Assembly: GCA_012295275.1 (NCBI GenBank)
Contig: CM022670.1
Location: 41,375,474-41,439,473, forward strand
Direction of reading: 5' to 3'
Origin: Chrysomallon squamiferum
Taxonomy: Eukaryota; Mollusca; Gastropoda; Neomphalida; Peltospiridae
Length of the DNA stretch: 64,000 bases
Part shown: piece after piece, positions 1 through 11,156 of the stretch
How positions within the stretch are numbered: the stretch's first letter is position 1
Layout of the letters: each line of letters starts with the position of its first letter
Position numbers and translations under genes: made by a program
Notes under the pieces: generated by a model
Databases searched by the model: none
Told to the model about the DNA's origin: nothing
What the model saw: only the letters and a program-made list of their open reading frames with translations

Positions 1-175
1 ACTAATGCTATTGATGCTATAAGTAGCATCAATACTGATTAATAATCCGTTCTTTTCGGGAAACGACCTAAAATGAAAAATTTGTTTTCAACAAATGTGT
101 AATGTAAGGGGTATAACTCTTACTGAAACAAACAACACTTTATCCATGCATTTCTTTTGAATTATTTCCCCTTCG

Positions 176-177
<2 letters not shown>

Positions 178-231
<54 letters not shown>
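178..231. repeat. TAA microsatellite
   Basis: (TAA)n of 54 bases; a second (ATA)n run of similar size lies at 379-431. Confidence 0.95.
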
Positions 232-232
<1 letters not shown>

Positions 233-376
233 TAATGGCGATAATTAAAAAAAAAAAAAGATAATGTAACAGAAGATGTCTCACTTTTTATTTATTTATT
301 TATTTATTATTATGTTTAAGGTTAAAACTATTTAATCAATTTCAAAACAATTTCTGTTGTCATTCAAAAATTTAAA

Positions 377-431
<55 letters not shown>

Positions 432-544
432 TTTAAATTTCTTGATGATGACAAGCAGGAAAAGTGAAGAAATATTTTACTTAATGACAAACTCTCAGCA
501 TATTTCTATTTTTAGTTTTATAACTAAAAAACAGACCACGAGTT

Positions 545-690
545 ACTCTTTCCACTTAGCAGAAAGAGATTTTTTGTACATACCATCCCAGAGACAGGAT
601 AATACATACCACAGACATTGTTACATCAGTTGTGGAGTGCTGTTGTACCAAGAAGCAGTGAAGCAAGTCTACTAGCAGGACTGGTCACAT
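545..690 (-). mobile_element. Mollusc-type SINE remnant
   Basis: On the minus strand the words GGTATGTATTATCCTGTCTC, GGGATGGTATGTAC, TCTTTCTGCTAAGTGG and AAAGAGTAACTCGTGG follow the same order as in the copy at 52.9 kb. A short plus-strand open frame here (442-675) is a shadow. Confidence 0.65.
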
Positions 691-1029
691 GACACAGCTC
701 AAACAAATAATATTAAATAAAGGGAAGTAATAAAAATATGATTTAATACAATTGTTAATGACACAGAGGACTGGAAAATGTTTCACAAGACATTCACAAA
801 CACATGCATGCACACACACACACACAAATGACAAATGGAAAAATAAAGTTAATTATTTTAAAAATGAGATTATGTTGCTAAGATAATTCTTAATCTTGAA
901 AATAAATCATATCCACAGATAAAAACACACACTGACAAACAGTAATATAAAAAAACAGAGGAAATTTGATTATTATAAAGATGAGATTATGTTGCTAAAG
1001 GTGATAAATCATGGCTGAAGTTATTTCCA

Positions 1030-1095
1030 TCAAGCTGAGACTTTTAACACAGCCTCGGTCTCAGTCAGCATCTGACTGGACCCAAGTGACCACTG
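1030..1095 (-). CDS. Possible terminal exon of an unidentified gene
   Basis: On the minus strand a very good acceptor (TCTTCTCACTTTGTTTTGTCCAG is too long to be chance-poor; its last AG is at 1097-1096) precedes 21 open codons, QWSLGSSQMLTETEAVLKVSA, and TGA at 1032-1030. Base use shifts to AT-rich straight after the stop. No family was recognised and no upstream exon can be tied to it. A plus-strand open frame of 39 codons (1011-1130) overlaps it and is the competing reading. Confidence 0.3.
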   Translation of the reverse strand, partial: QWSLGSSQMLTETEAVLKVSA

Positions 1096-1919
1096 CTGGA
1101 CAAAACAAAGTGAGAAGACAAAATTCTTAATTTTCTCTACTTGCAGTCTGAATACTGTGTGAAAGGCCTTTCATTATTCTGCAGTGTTGACAAAATGTCA
1201 CTGCTTGTTAGAAATATCTAGACTGTAATTTACATACTTACATACTGAATGTTTAATAAAATGATGAAACAAATCTAAAACAAGACATTTAAGAAAATAA
1301 AATGTATAATAAAAAACCTCAAACAGCCAAATTGCCACAAAAGGATTAAGTTATAATAAAGATACATAAAAAAAAATGGTTATAAATAAATAAATAATAA
1401 CAACAACAACAACAACAACACTAACAATTAGTTGATAATGGTCATAAATTTAAAACAAAAACTTTTTTTCACTGCAGTTCAAATAACTTACAAAACTTTT
1501 AAGATAAGAAATATCAAACATGAAAAAGAGACACATATCTAGTAAACCTGGATTTTATTTTAACTAAAATCTTACATATGCCAGAACTGAAGTGCTTATA
1601 TCTCTCTCTGTGTCTGACTGTCTGTCTACCTGTCTACATGTTCTGTCTCTCTCTGTATGTAACACTAAATCCAAATTAAAATCAAATCCAACACGCCAAT
1701 ACTGATTATTTGAGACTTAGTAAAAACTGGCAAGATTATTTCGAATAATGGTTGGAGATTATAGCTTTTTAAAAATCAATAAAACAGTATGATAGCATTT
1801 AAAACGTTTTTACACAGTGAAAAAAAGGTCAGGGTAATAAATAACTAGAGAGAAATAATTTCCATATTCTAACATTTCTGTTCTGTTTTGTTTTTTTTTT
1901 CTGCATATCTTTTTTGTCT

Positions 1920-2032
<113 letters not shown>

Positions 2033-2759
2033 CACACACATATATATAATATTGTTTTTATCCTGTGTAATTTTTTAACATACAGGATTGTTTCACTGTT
2101 TGGTCAGACTCAGAAAGGAGACAGACACTGAAAACACTTTCCTGTTTTTTAATTATTAGATTTATGCTGACTGCAAGCGCTATTTAAGACAAGCAGTGAA
2201 AGAAAGACCAATATTTTTTCTTTTACTTGATTATTTCGATGGGGAATCAATAGAAAACTGACGTCACTGAGAATTACATGCAACACTTCCTGGCATGAAA
2301 TGCAATTTGCGAAGTGTATCATTTTTCACTTCAAAAAGAAATTCTTTAAATTAAGAGATGTTGATGAAGAACAATTTTCTTGACAAAGTTTATGTTTGTA
2401 GCAAGCATTTCAGTTATAGATTCTTTTCTTCTTTTTTCTTTTTTTTATATTCTGCCAGCAAATGAAAAGAATGATTTGATAATGTCAGAATCGAGTGCTG
2501 TTTGATCAGATTACAAACACACTGAAATTATTACACTGTCGATAATAAAATTAGTCTGTGATTGCGACTTCAAAGAAAAGAGTTCAGCACAAATAGAAAT
2601 TATAAAAACAAACGTGATTATCAGTGGGCTTTTATTTGTAATAATATTAAAAATAATAATAATATTGAAGCAATGGCAATATTTATAACTAAAACATTTG
2701 CATAAAGTCAATTTAACTTTTAATGAATGTAATGAACTACACTGGAACCATTTGAAATG

Positions 2760-2905
2760 AACAGTATATATGTACACATAGACAAACATGTACACACACA
2801 TTCACAAACACACACACACAAATGTATGTAAGTATGTATATATGTATGTATATATACCTATGTATGTATATCTGTAAGTATATATATATATATATCTGTA
2901 TGTCT
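2760..2905. repeat. CA and TATG microsatellite region
   Basis: Short (CA)n, (TATG)n and (TA)n runs. Confidence 0.85.
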
Positions 2906-3134
2906 GTTGGTATAATGATTTCTTGTATTAATTTTCAGTGGTTCAAGCACACATCTCATGGACAAACATCTTTTATAAACAGGTTTGTGAGAAACTCATA
3001 TTGTTGAAACACTGAAATACAGAGAGATAGTGAGAGAAAAACAAACTACAAAGGCATCAACAAAAATAATTATTAAAAAAAGGAGATGATGTACAGATTA
3101 GACAAGCTGGTCATTAGTTTTCATTGATTTTGTC

Positions 3135-3261
3135 TTAGTACTCCCTGCTCGATCCATCCTCAGTCTCCTTCCACAAACTGACGTCCATCCACAAGTCAGA
3201 GCTCAGCACACAGGCCATCAATAACGTCCCAAACAGTGTCCGAGATACAATCACACAGCGA
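3135..3261 (-). CDS. Possible terminal exon of an unidentified gene
   Basis: On the minus strand the acceptor ATGTTTGTTTTTACAG (AG at 3263-3262) is followed by one base and 41 open codons ending in TAA at 3137-3135. The peptide starts RCVIVSRTLFGTLLMACVLS, which could be a membrane segment, continues SDLWMDVSLWKETED and ends GSSREY. Base composition is GC-richer than the surroundings exactly up to the stop and falls after it, which favours this frame. A second frame (SLCDCISDTVWDVIDGLC, then TGA at about 3197) is the alternative. The family is not recognised. Upstream exons were not found between here and CAAP1. Confidence 0.4.
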
Positions 3262-3329
3262 CTGTAAAAACAAACATATTCATGGGAAACTGCGGAGGTT
3301 CATAAATAGCAGAGCCAGGCAAATAGGAC

Positions 3330-3610
3330 AGATTTGTTAACAATGACAGGATGACTCGTTATTTCATTTAAACGACAAATTGTGACGTTAATGTACGTCT
3401 ATTCCCGGCACATCCATTATCTTCCATTAGTTTGCTGTACACTTGAAATGTTAGCTATAAATATTTATTTTAAATTTCCATAACAAGCGGAAGAACATTA
3501 TTCATTTCCCAGCAGAAAATCCCAGTGTTGTCCAACAGTGCTGAGACAATTGGAAGGCAATTTAATGATTCAGTCATCAGCATTCTGACACTGTGACCTT
3601 CACTTCAGTG
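3330..3610. other. Repeat-free island, possible conserved noncoding element
   Basis: This complex sequence has several CpGs, for example ACGACAAATTGTGACGTTAA. It lies just upstream of the exon-like stretch on the minus strand. No open frame of note. Confidence 0.33.
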
Positions 3611-3635
3611 TCAGACAGATACACAGTCTAAACTC

Positions 3636-4206
3636 CGTCATTACTATTATTACTATTATTATTATTATTATTATTGTCATTAGTATTATTATTGTCATTA
3701 GTATTATTATTATGATTATTATTGTTATTATTATTATAGTATTATTGTTATTGTTATTATTATTATTGTTGTTGTTTTGTTATTGTTATTATTATTATTA
3801 TTGTCAGTATTATTATTATTAGTAGTAGTAGTAGTAATAGTAGTAGTATTGTCATTATTATTATTATTATTATTATATTATTATTGTTATTGTTATTATT
3901 ATTGTTGTTATTGTTATTATTATTATTATTATTGTCATTATTATTATTGTCAGTATTATTATTATTATTATTAGTAGTATTATTGTCATTATTATTATAT
4001 TATTTATTATTAGTATTATTACTGTCATTATTATTAGTCATTATTATTAGTTATTATTATTGTTATTATTGTCATTATTATTATTATTATTATTGTCATT
4101 ATTATTTATATTATTATCATTATCATTATCATCATCATCATTATCTTTATCATCATCATCAATATTGTTATTGTTATTGTTATTGTTATTGTTATTATTA
4201 TTATTA
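3636..4206. repeat. ATT trinucleotide array, 570 bases
   Basis: Imperfect (ATT)n with GTT, GTC and AGT interruptions, ending in ATC and GTT steps. Homopolymeric Leu, Asn and Tyr frames across it are artefacts. Confidence 0.96.
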
Positions 4207-4889
4207 AATTTGGCTTGAAGAGATTGCTTAAAAGATCTAAAGTGAAAGAAATTGTGTTTATAAAAAAAAATAAAAAAATAAATAAATAAAATAAAATTAA
4301 AATAAAATAAAAATAAAATGCCATACAATAAAATGAGATAAAATAAAAATGAAATAAAATGCATTACAATAAAATGAAATAAAAAAAGATCAAAAGAAAA
4401 AACAAATAAATAAAGAGTGATGAAATTAATTAAAGTTTTTTTTTGTTTGTAGCTTTAAGTTAAAATTCACTGTGGGACTTTTTGAAGTGTATTTTATCTT
4501 AATATTGTTACACATATCAAATATATATCTAGCAGCACCACAAATCATATTCCAACTCTGAAGGCTTTTATACTGGTGAAGAAAATAAAAATTAAAAAAA
4601 TAAATAAATTTTAAAATCTATATCTTTTATTGTCATCATAGTGTAGCTTTGGTGATAAACAGCCAAAATACATTTTGTTTACTTTCAAGTAATAATATTT
4701 AGTAATCCAACATTTATTAACAAAAAAGCAAAAAAACTTAACAGTAGTATATCAAGAGATACACAGAATGGAGTTTGTTGTAAACTGGAATGTAAAACAA
4801 TCCCTGACAGACTGAGTCTATGTTGGCGATAATTGACTTTATTACTTTTTTTTGTCTTTACCGTTTTCTACATGAAATGATTATCTCTA

Positions 4890-4906
4890 TCTATATAATA
4901 ATAATA

Positions 4907-4950
<44 letters not shown>
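4890..4950. repeat. ATA microsatellite
   Basis: (ATA)n of about 55 bases with one G interruption. Confidence 0.93.
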
Positions 4951-4952
<2 letters not shown>

Positions 4953-4954
4953 CT

Positions 4955-5000
4955 CATTAAGAGGGTGTTCTAACCACTGGGCTGTGTACTGCAGGAAAAA
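4955..5000 (-). mobile_element. tRNA-derived SINE head fragment
   Basis: On the minus strand CAGCCCAGTGGTTAGAACAC matches a tRNA A-box region; no body follows. Confidence 0.35.
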
Positions 5001-5049
5001 CATTGATAATTTAGTGTGTAATGATTTGTGTAAAATAAACAATTTCTTC

Positions 5050-5295
5050 TGTTAGACAAATATCAGACGACACTGATAAGTTTTAGAAATATTGATTCCA
5101 GCCGTTATTAAAATTTCTCTAATTACAGAGTCCATAACATTCATCTTACAACACTGTAACCATAGAAACAGTTTCTGTGAGTGTTTGGTCAGCATTTTGG
5201 AACAGCTCAAAGTGTGGGGTTTCACAAAATGCATGATCAAATCTCTGCACAACCCTGTATTTCCCAATCCAGCCACAGTCTCTTACATGTGAATC
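5050..5295. other. Repeat-free stretch with open frames on both strands
   Basis: It holds open frames of 66 codons (plus) and 74 and 51 codons (minus). The 51-codon minus frame begins at an ATG near 5305 and contains IGKYRVVQRFDHAFCET. No domain or paired splice sites support any of them. Confidence 0.25.
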
Positions 5296-5329
5296 AATAA
5301 CCATTTAAAGAGAAAATTCCTCTGATCTT

Positions 5330-5351
5330 CATTATATATATATATCTATAC

Positions 5352-5391
<40 letters not shown>
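5330..5391. repeat. TA microsatellite
   Basis: (TA)n interrupted once by CTATACATT. Confidence 0.95.
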
Positions 5392-5394
<3 letters not shown>

Positions 5395-6477
5395 TAAACA
5401 TGTAGCCCATAACTATTTGTATTTAAAATTAAGTCATTATTTTTAACACTATTAAAATAATTCTTTTTAAAAAAGGAAAATATTAACAACTGCTGCAAAT
5501 AAAGAAATTTCCATTTCTTTTTTCCCAAATATCATAATTTAATATTAAATAAAATAAATTTTAATATTTTTGTTCATCTATAATATTTTGCATTAATTTT
5601 TTTATTAACTGTTTTTTTTAAAAAAAATATTGTTATTTTAAAAAGGCTTTCTCTAAATGAATAGGTATCCAAGAATGAATGTTGACAAAATGAGAGCACA
5701 GAAACATGATAGCCCCTATTTCATTTACTTATTATGTTTATGTGAGGTAAAAACCTCATCAGTCTGATTCAGGTGAGAGATAAAGTTGATTACAGGTGGG
5801 TATCCAGTGATGCTTTTAATTAACCTGTCTATACAGAGATGTTAAATTATTGATTAGTACAAATGAAAAAACAAATTAATGTAATGTGATTCTGTTTCCA
5901 GTTGTTCTAATACTGTCAAGTTTTATTACAAAGCTGTGTTCAGCCTGGTTAGCAAGTATTATTGTCAGGTGAAATATGCCCGTTCATAATAATAATAATA
6001 ATGTTATAAATGAAAAAAAAAAATACCACAATCTGCTCATTTCTGGTCTATAATCAAATATTTGTTTCAATACATTTAAAGTTTTCTCTGTTGAATGTAA
6101 AAAGTCAATAAAGGCTGAGTCAACAATGTTTGTTTGCCTTTCCTGGTTTTAAAATGTCAGAAAGTAACAGATGTTCATTAACGAGATTGTGGATATCAAT
6201 AAAGATAACATTTCATTGTTGTTTTTCTGACAATTCTACCTGCATTCTTCATTAGGTCAAACAGTTATTCTCACTCATATTGAAAATAAAATTTGAAATA
6301 AGCAAAATAATAACAACAACTACTACAACAATAAATGATAAATTAAAAACAAAGATTTGACATATTTTTGTATACCTTTAATTCATGAATGAAAATCTGC
6401 TCAAAGAATGAAAATGGATGACAAATTAAAAAAATATTTTATCATATTCTGCCATGAAATGTACAAGCTCCCTTGTT

Positions 6478-6479
<2 letters not shown>

Positions 6480-6558
<79 letters not shown>

Positions 6559-6566
6559 CCCCCCCA
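6480..6566. repeat. CT/CA/C compound microsatellite
   Basis: (CT)n of about 67 bases, short (CA)n, then a run of nine C. Confidence 0.95.
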
Positions 6567-7351
6567 TTCTCTCTGCACAGAGCACACACAACACATGCAG
6601 ACAGGAAAATTTATGTATTAAATTCTGAAAATTTCCAATTTCCACTGTAAAACAATATAATAAATAAAGTTTTATTTTTTGAAAAATCTTTTAGACTTAA
6701 ACTGTGAATCACTTAACATTCACTGTAAAGAAAGAACTGAACAAAGCAAGCTGACATTCAATTAAAAAAATAACCGTTTCCATGGCGACACTTTAATTAC
6801 TTTGACACTCTCAGATAACAAACTGTGATTAAAAAAACAACCTATCCACTTCATTTTAATCTATAAAGTTTCCTTTCCACATCAAGTTAATACTTTTTCT
6901 TCTCTTGTTTTACGACACAGTAGGTTATCAAGTTCATATTAAAACAGTCCAGTGTGGTAAAGGTTCCCTTAAACAATCTAGATTTGGAGATGTTTCAAAC
7001 AGATAACACAGAACTCAGTGCTGTTCAGTGTATGAGATAATCTATGTCCAGTTAAAAACGTGTACAAAACAGTTGGTGGTCAAGTTAGTTTTTTAAGAGA
7101 ACTTTCCATGTTTCTGAAGTTTTGAACACCTGAATGTCATACTTGTCTGTTCTCACAAGAAATGACTGTGATCATGTTTTGTGTTACTCATCAAACACTT
7201 GTTAAATAACACAAAAAAACACCGCTTTGTGTATGAATTACTGAAAAGAAATTGTTAATCCTACATATTTAACTTCAGTGTTTAAAAGATTTGACCCAAG
7301 ATCTTCTGTTTTAGCTAGGAAACTGTTTTTGTTTAATTTAATGTGTTTTAA

Positions 7352-7357
7352 TTTATT
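7352..7357 (-). terminator. Possible CAAP1 poly(A) signal
   Basis: The plus strand reads TTTATT here, giving AATAAA on the transcript about 110 bases after the stop codon. It is the first canonical hexamer noticed downstream. The sequence is AT-rich, so such hexamers are common by chance; later ones could also be used. Confidence 0.3.
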
Positions 7358-7464
7358 GTTAGGTAATGTTATGACAAATCCATATTCACAAAAGTTGAAA
7401 TGTTAACTATTTAGATAAACCAGTTTTAAAACATAACTGTTTACTGTGGTCTTGGGAACCAGTT

Positions 7465-7854
7465 TCATTTTTTCATTTTATTCAACATGGCTTTGATTGC
7501 CTTCGCTCTCATCTCCAGTTCCAACAGCTCCATCTGATTCTTAGTGAGCACAGGACTCAGTGAGTCCGACGTTGTCCTCACACCACCATCGTCACCCACA
7601 TCGGCATCATCATCTGCACAGTCAGCTGACATGACACCCGACTCCTCATCTTCTCCTGACGAGCATTCACCTTCATCTTCACTGACCTGACCTCTGACCT
7701 CATCCTCCATGACTACCTCTCCCTCAGACTCGTCTGCTGCCAGGTTGATCTGGACATCAGCTGCAGACACAGGACAGCTTCTGTCTTCATCCTGGGACTC
7801 GGCGAAAGAGTCCATCGTTTCAGCAGTCAAGTTACTGCTTTCTAGAGCAACATT
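7465..7854 (-). CDS. CAAP1: CAAP1 coding exon 7 (acidic tail and C-terminal signature)
   Basis: This is the last coding exon: residues 212-340 and TGA at 7467-7465. The acceptor is GATGTTTTATGTTTAG at 7856-7855, entering in phase 0 with NVALESSN. Residues about 230-300 are dominated by Asp, Glu and Ser, which matches the acidic linker of CAAP1. The end carries MELLELEMRAKAIKAM at 319-334 followed by LNKMKK. The human protein ends with LELLELEMRARAIKAL and a short basic tail, so this near-identity is decisive for the family. A second acceptor-like AG lies inside the exon at 7843-7842 (TGTTGCTCTAG). It would shorten the exon by 13 bases and join exon 4 in frame. Confidence 0.94.
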   Translation of the reverse strand, partial: NVALESSNLTAETMDSFAESQDEDRSCPVSAADVQINLAADESEGEVVMEDEVRGQVSEDEGECSSGEDEESGVMSADCADDDADVGDDGGVRTTSDSLSPVLTKNQMELLELEMRAKAIKAMLNKMKK

Positions 7855-8279
7855 CTAAACATAAAACATCAACTTTCAAACTTTTAACATTCACGCAGTA
7901 AGGAATAGTTACAGAAAAGATTTTCAGATGTCAGTGTTTTATCACAAAGCACTAGAAATAATGAACTTTGTTCAGTACAGAGAACTGATTCCAGAACTCT
8001 TTAAATTACAACTTTTACCACTGAACCTAAACCTGCTTTTCATCCAGCTTAATTCATATTTTCAAAATAACAGAAACTTTTACAAAGTTTTTGAAAGTGA
8101 AACTTTTGTCATGAATATCACAAATCAAAGTTATGTTTATTTAATAACAGTAAATACACCATTTTTATTTTGTATTTATAAATCACCAAGTATAAAAGTA
8201 ATAAACACAAAGATTAAATATAGCACATCACTAAATTACAGGCAAAATGACAAAGTTTCTCAAAAACTGTTACACAAAC
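7855..8279 (-). other. CAAP1: CAAP1 intron 6
   Basis: This is a short intron of 425 bases between exons 6 and 7, AT-rich, with donor GTTTGT and acceptor TTTATGTTTAG. An open plus-strand frame crosses it (7928-8326), but it has no coding character and runs into exon 6 on the other strand, so it is treated as chance. Confidence 0.75.
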
Positions 8280-8322
8280 CTCAATTTGTTGATCATTTAC
8301 TCCATGAACTGCCGATTCTTCT
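8280..8322 (-). CDS. CAAP1: CAAP1 coding exon 6 (43-base small exon)
   Basis: This small exon completes Leu197 (TT plus A) and encodes residues 198-211, EESAVHGVNDQQIE, ending in phase 0. The acceptor is TATTTGATTTCAG; the donor is ATTGAG followed by GTTTGT (GT at 8279-8278), the same donor sequence as exon 1. Only one of the three frames lacks a stop, and it is the frame that links exons 5 and 7. The exon is 425 bases upstream of exon 7 on the transcript. No homology can be claimed for such a short linker peptide. Confidence 0.75.
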
Positions 8323-10564
8323 CTGAAATCAAATAAATAAAAATAAAAAAACACACAAAAACAGGAAAATTATTATTACATAAAATATTTAAAAAAAAGT
8401 AACAAGAATATAAATAAAATAAATTAGCAAATAAATTAAACAAATCACGATATAAATAAAATAAATTAGAAAATAAATTAAATAAAATAAAAAATAAATA
8501 AAAATCAGTACGTCACAATTTTCTATAAAAATGAAATTCAGACTTATTTATGCATTAATAAATAACAATGAATGCCAAACAAACTAATAAGGGGCAATAA
8601 TTCATACTGGAGTTCTCATATCTGGGAGGTACAATTTGCTAATCTGTGTAAATGACTTTAACTTTGATATTAAAACTTGTATGTCTGGAATGTCCAATTT
8701 AATTCTCTATCTATAAATAAAAGACAAATATTTCAGAGAGAAGTGACGTGAATAAGTTTACAAGATAAATTCTGTCTGACTCCTGTTACACATAAACTAA
8801 TATTACACCAGACAAAACCTACACACTGTGTTACATAATACTTTTCAAATTAGTTTTTTATTTTGTAACAAAATGTAATCTTCCATTTGTATATTTATAT
8901 CTGTTTATATGTGTCTGTATGCATGTGTGTATCTGTGTGTTTTAAAGTATGTATGTTGTGTGTGTGTCTGTGTGTTTTAAAGTATGTATGTTGTGTGTGT
9001 GTCTGTGTTTTAAAGTATGTGTGTTGTGTGTGTGTCTGTGTTTTAAAGTATGTGTGTTCTGTATGTGTCTGTGTGTTTTAAAGTATGTATGTTGTGTGTG
9101 TGACTATATGTTTTAAAGTATGTATGTTGTGTGTCTGTGTGTTTTAAAGTATGTGTGTTGTGTGTGTGTCTGTGTTTTAAAGTATGTATGTTCTGTATGT
9201 GTCTGTGTGTTTTAAAGTATGTATGTTGTGTGTCTGTTTTAAAGTATGTATGTTGTGTGTGTATCTGTGTGTTTTAAAGTATGTATGTTGTGTGTGTATC
9301 TGTGTGTTTTAAAGTATGTATGTTGTGTGTGTGTCTGTGTTTTAAAGTATGTGTGTTGTGTGTGTGTCTGTGTTTTAAAGTATGTGTGTTGTGTGTGTGT
9401 CTGTTTTTAAAGTATGTATGTTCTGTATGTGTCTGTGTGTTTTTTAAAGTATGTATGTTGTGTGTGTGACTATATGTTTTAAAAGTATGTATGTTGTGTG
9501 TCTGTGTGTTTTTGTATGTATGTTGTGTGTGTGTCTGTGTTTTTTAAAGTGTGTTGTGTGTCTGTGTGTTTTAAAGTATGTGTGTTGTGTGTGTGTCTGT
9601 GTTTTTTAAAGTCATGTTATGTTGTGTGTCTGTGTGTTTTAAAGTATGTATGTTCTGTATGTGTCTGTGTGTTTTAAAGTATGTATGTTGTGTGTGTGAC
9701 TATATGTTTTAAAGTATGTATGTTGTGTGTCTGTGTGTTTTAAAGTATGTATGTTGTGTGTGTGTCTGTGTTTTAAAGTATGTATGTTCTGTATGTGTCT
9801 GTGTGTTTTAAAAGTATGTATGTTGTGTGTGTGACTATATGTTTTAAAGTACGTATGTTGTGTGTCTGTGTGTTTTAAAGTATGTATGTTGTGTGTGTGT
9901 CTTTGTGTTTTAAAGTATGTATGTTGTGTGTGTGTCTTGTGTTTTAAAGTATGTATGTTGTGTGTGTGTCTGTGTTTTAAAGTATGTATGCATGTGTGTG
10001 TCTGTGTTTTAAAGTATGTGTGTTGTGTGTGTCTGTGTTTTAAAGTATGTGTGTTGTGTGTGTGTCTGCATTTTAAAGTATGTATGCATGTGTGTGTCTG
10101 TGTTTTAAAGTATGTATGCATGTGTGTGTCTGTGTTTTAAAGTATATATGTTGTGTGTCTGTGTGTTTTAAAGTATGTATGCATGTGTGTGTCTGTGTTT
10201 TAAAGTATGTATGCATGCGTGTGTCTCTGTGTTTTAAAGTATGTATGCATGCATGTTTCTGTGTGTTTTAAAGTATGTGTTGTGTGTGTGTCTGTTGATT
10301 TTAAAGTATGTATGTTCTGTCTCTATGTTGTGTGTGTGTGTGTATGTGTTTGGGGCAAACTATATAGTGCATGGTTTAATATACAACTTTAGAAATTACT
10401 TTTGTTATTTTCTAAAATTTATTTAATTTCAGTTACTATGTTTTTGAAACCTGTATATTTTGAATAGTAAAATATGGATGAGTTCAGTAATTTGTAATTT
10501 TGTGATAAACAAACAACACGGATTTAAATTAACATAGCATGACAAATAAAGGGAGATAACTCAC
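8323..10564 (-). other. CAAP1: CAAP1 intron 5
   Basis: This intron is about 2.2 kb. Some 65 percent of it is one tandem array (8930-10345). The rest, 8340-8900 and 10360-10560, is AT-rich without recognisable features. Donor GTGAGT, acceptor TTTGATTTCAG. Confidence 0.75.
8930..10345. repeat. About 33-bp minisatellite, TG-rich
   Basis: There are forty or so copies of a unit of about 31-35 bases, built from TTTTAAAGTATGTATG followed by a variable TGTGTGTG and CTGTG run. Variants differ mainly in the number of TG steps, in TGTATGTCT inserts and in ATGCATG replacements toward the right end (9985-10260). On the CAAP1 transcript the array is CA-rich and lies about 220 bases after the exon 5 donor. 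The long cysteine- and valine-rich open frames across it are artefacts of the repeat. Confidence 0.95.
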
Positions 10565-10646
10565 AAGTCTGAGTGACACTCTCCAGTCTGTGAGGTAGAA
10601 TCTGCAGCCTGACTCTGAGTTTTCACTTTGAGTTTTGTCTCTCTAT
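10565..10646 (-). CDS. CAAP1: CAAP1 coding exon 5 (82 bases, phase 1 to 2)
   Basis: This exon was predicted because exon 4 leaves in phase 1 and exon 6 enters in phase 2. The acceptor is ATATTGTGTTTTAG; the donor is GACTT followed by GTGAGT (GT at 10564-10563). It completes Asn170 (A plus AT) and encodes residues 171-196: RETKLKVKTQSQAADST, then SQTGECHSD, with TT left for Leu197. The length (1 mod 3) is exactly what the frame needs. The peptide is polar and probably disordered, and it has no recognised motif. TG- and CA-rich arrays of opposite orientation lie on either side. Support is from splice signals and frame only, not homology. Confidence 0.75.
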
Positions 10647-11156
10647 CTAAAACACAATATTACTTACAGTCACTGAATTACTATCACAGCTCAAACAAGC
10701 CTTCTGCTGAACAAAGTAATTATAGAAATTTTCACATGAAATGATATCACAGTGATCTGGAATTTATAAATACAACAAAATACACTAAATAGAATAATTA
10801 ATTAATTTACCTACCCACAACATATGACATACACAGATTTCACAGTAATAGTGTATTTAGATGTACGACTTAGCTATTGTTATTGTTATTATTGGTGTTA
10901 TTTATTATATAGCTGTCTGGGAACACACACACATGTGTTTGATAATTACTTGAGAGAGAGAATGGGAAAAATGGCCCAGTGGATACACAGAGGACAGGTT
11001 CTCAGAACAAATCCACTTTGTGAAGAAAGATGAAAAATCACAAAGGTTTAGAGAAAGTTAGTAGAGAAACATGTGCAAGCAATCACTGGTACTGAAACAT
11101 TTCTTACTGTGAAAACATCTTTAACATGTCACCTGACTGGGTTTCAGCCAAAAACA

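Noticed and set aside
3777-4364. Leu-, Tyr- and Asn-run frames
   Set aside because: Translations of the ATT trinucleotide array.
7928-8326. 132-codon plus-strand frame
   Set aside because: It lies across intron 6 and antisense to exon 6; AT-rich codons, no homology, no splice support.
9639-10121. 160-codon minus-strand frame rich in His and Thr, and Cys-Val frames on the plus strand
   Set aside because: Translation of the TG-rich 33-bp minisatellite in several frames at once; no gene.
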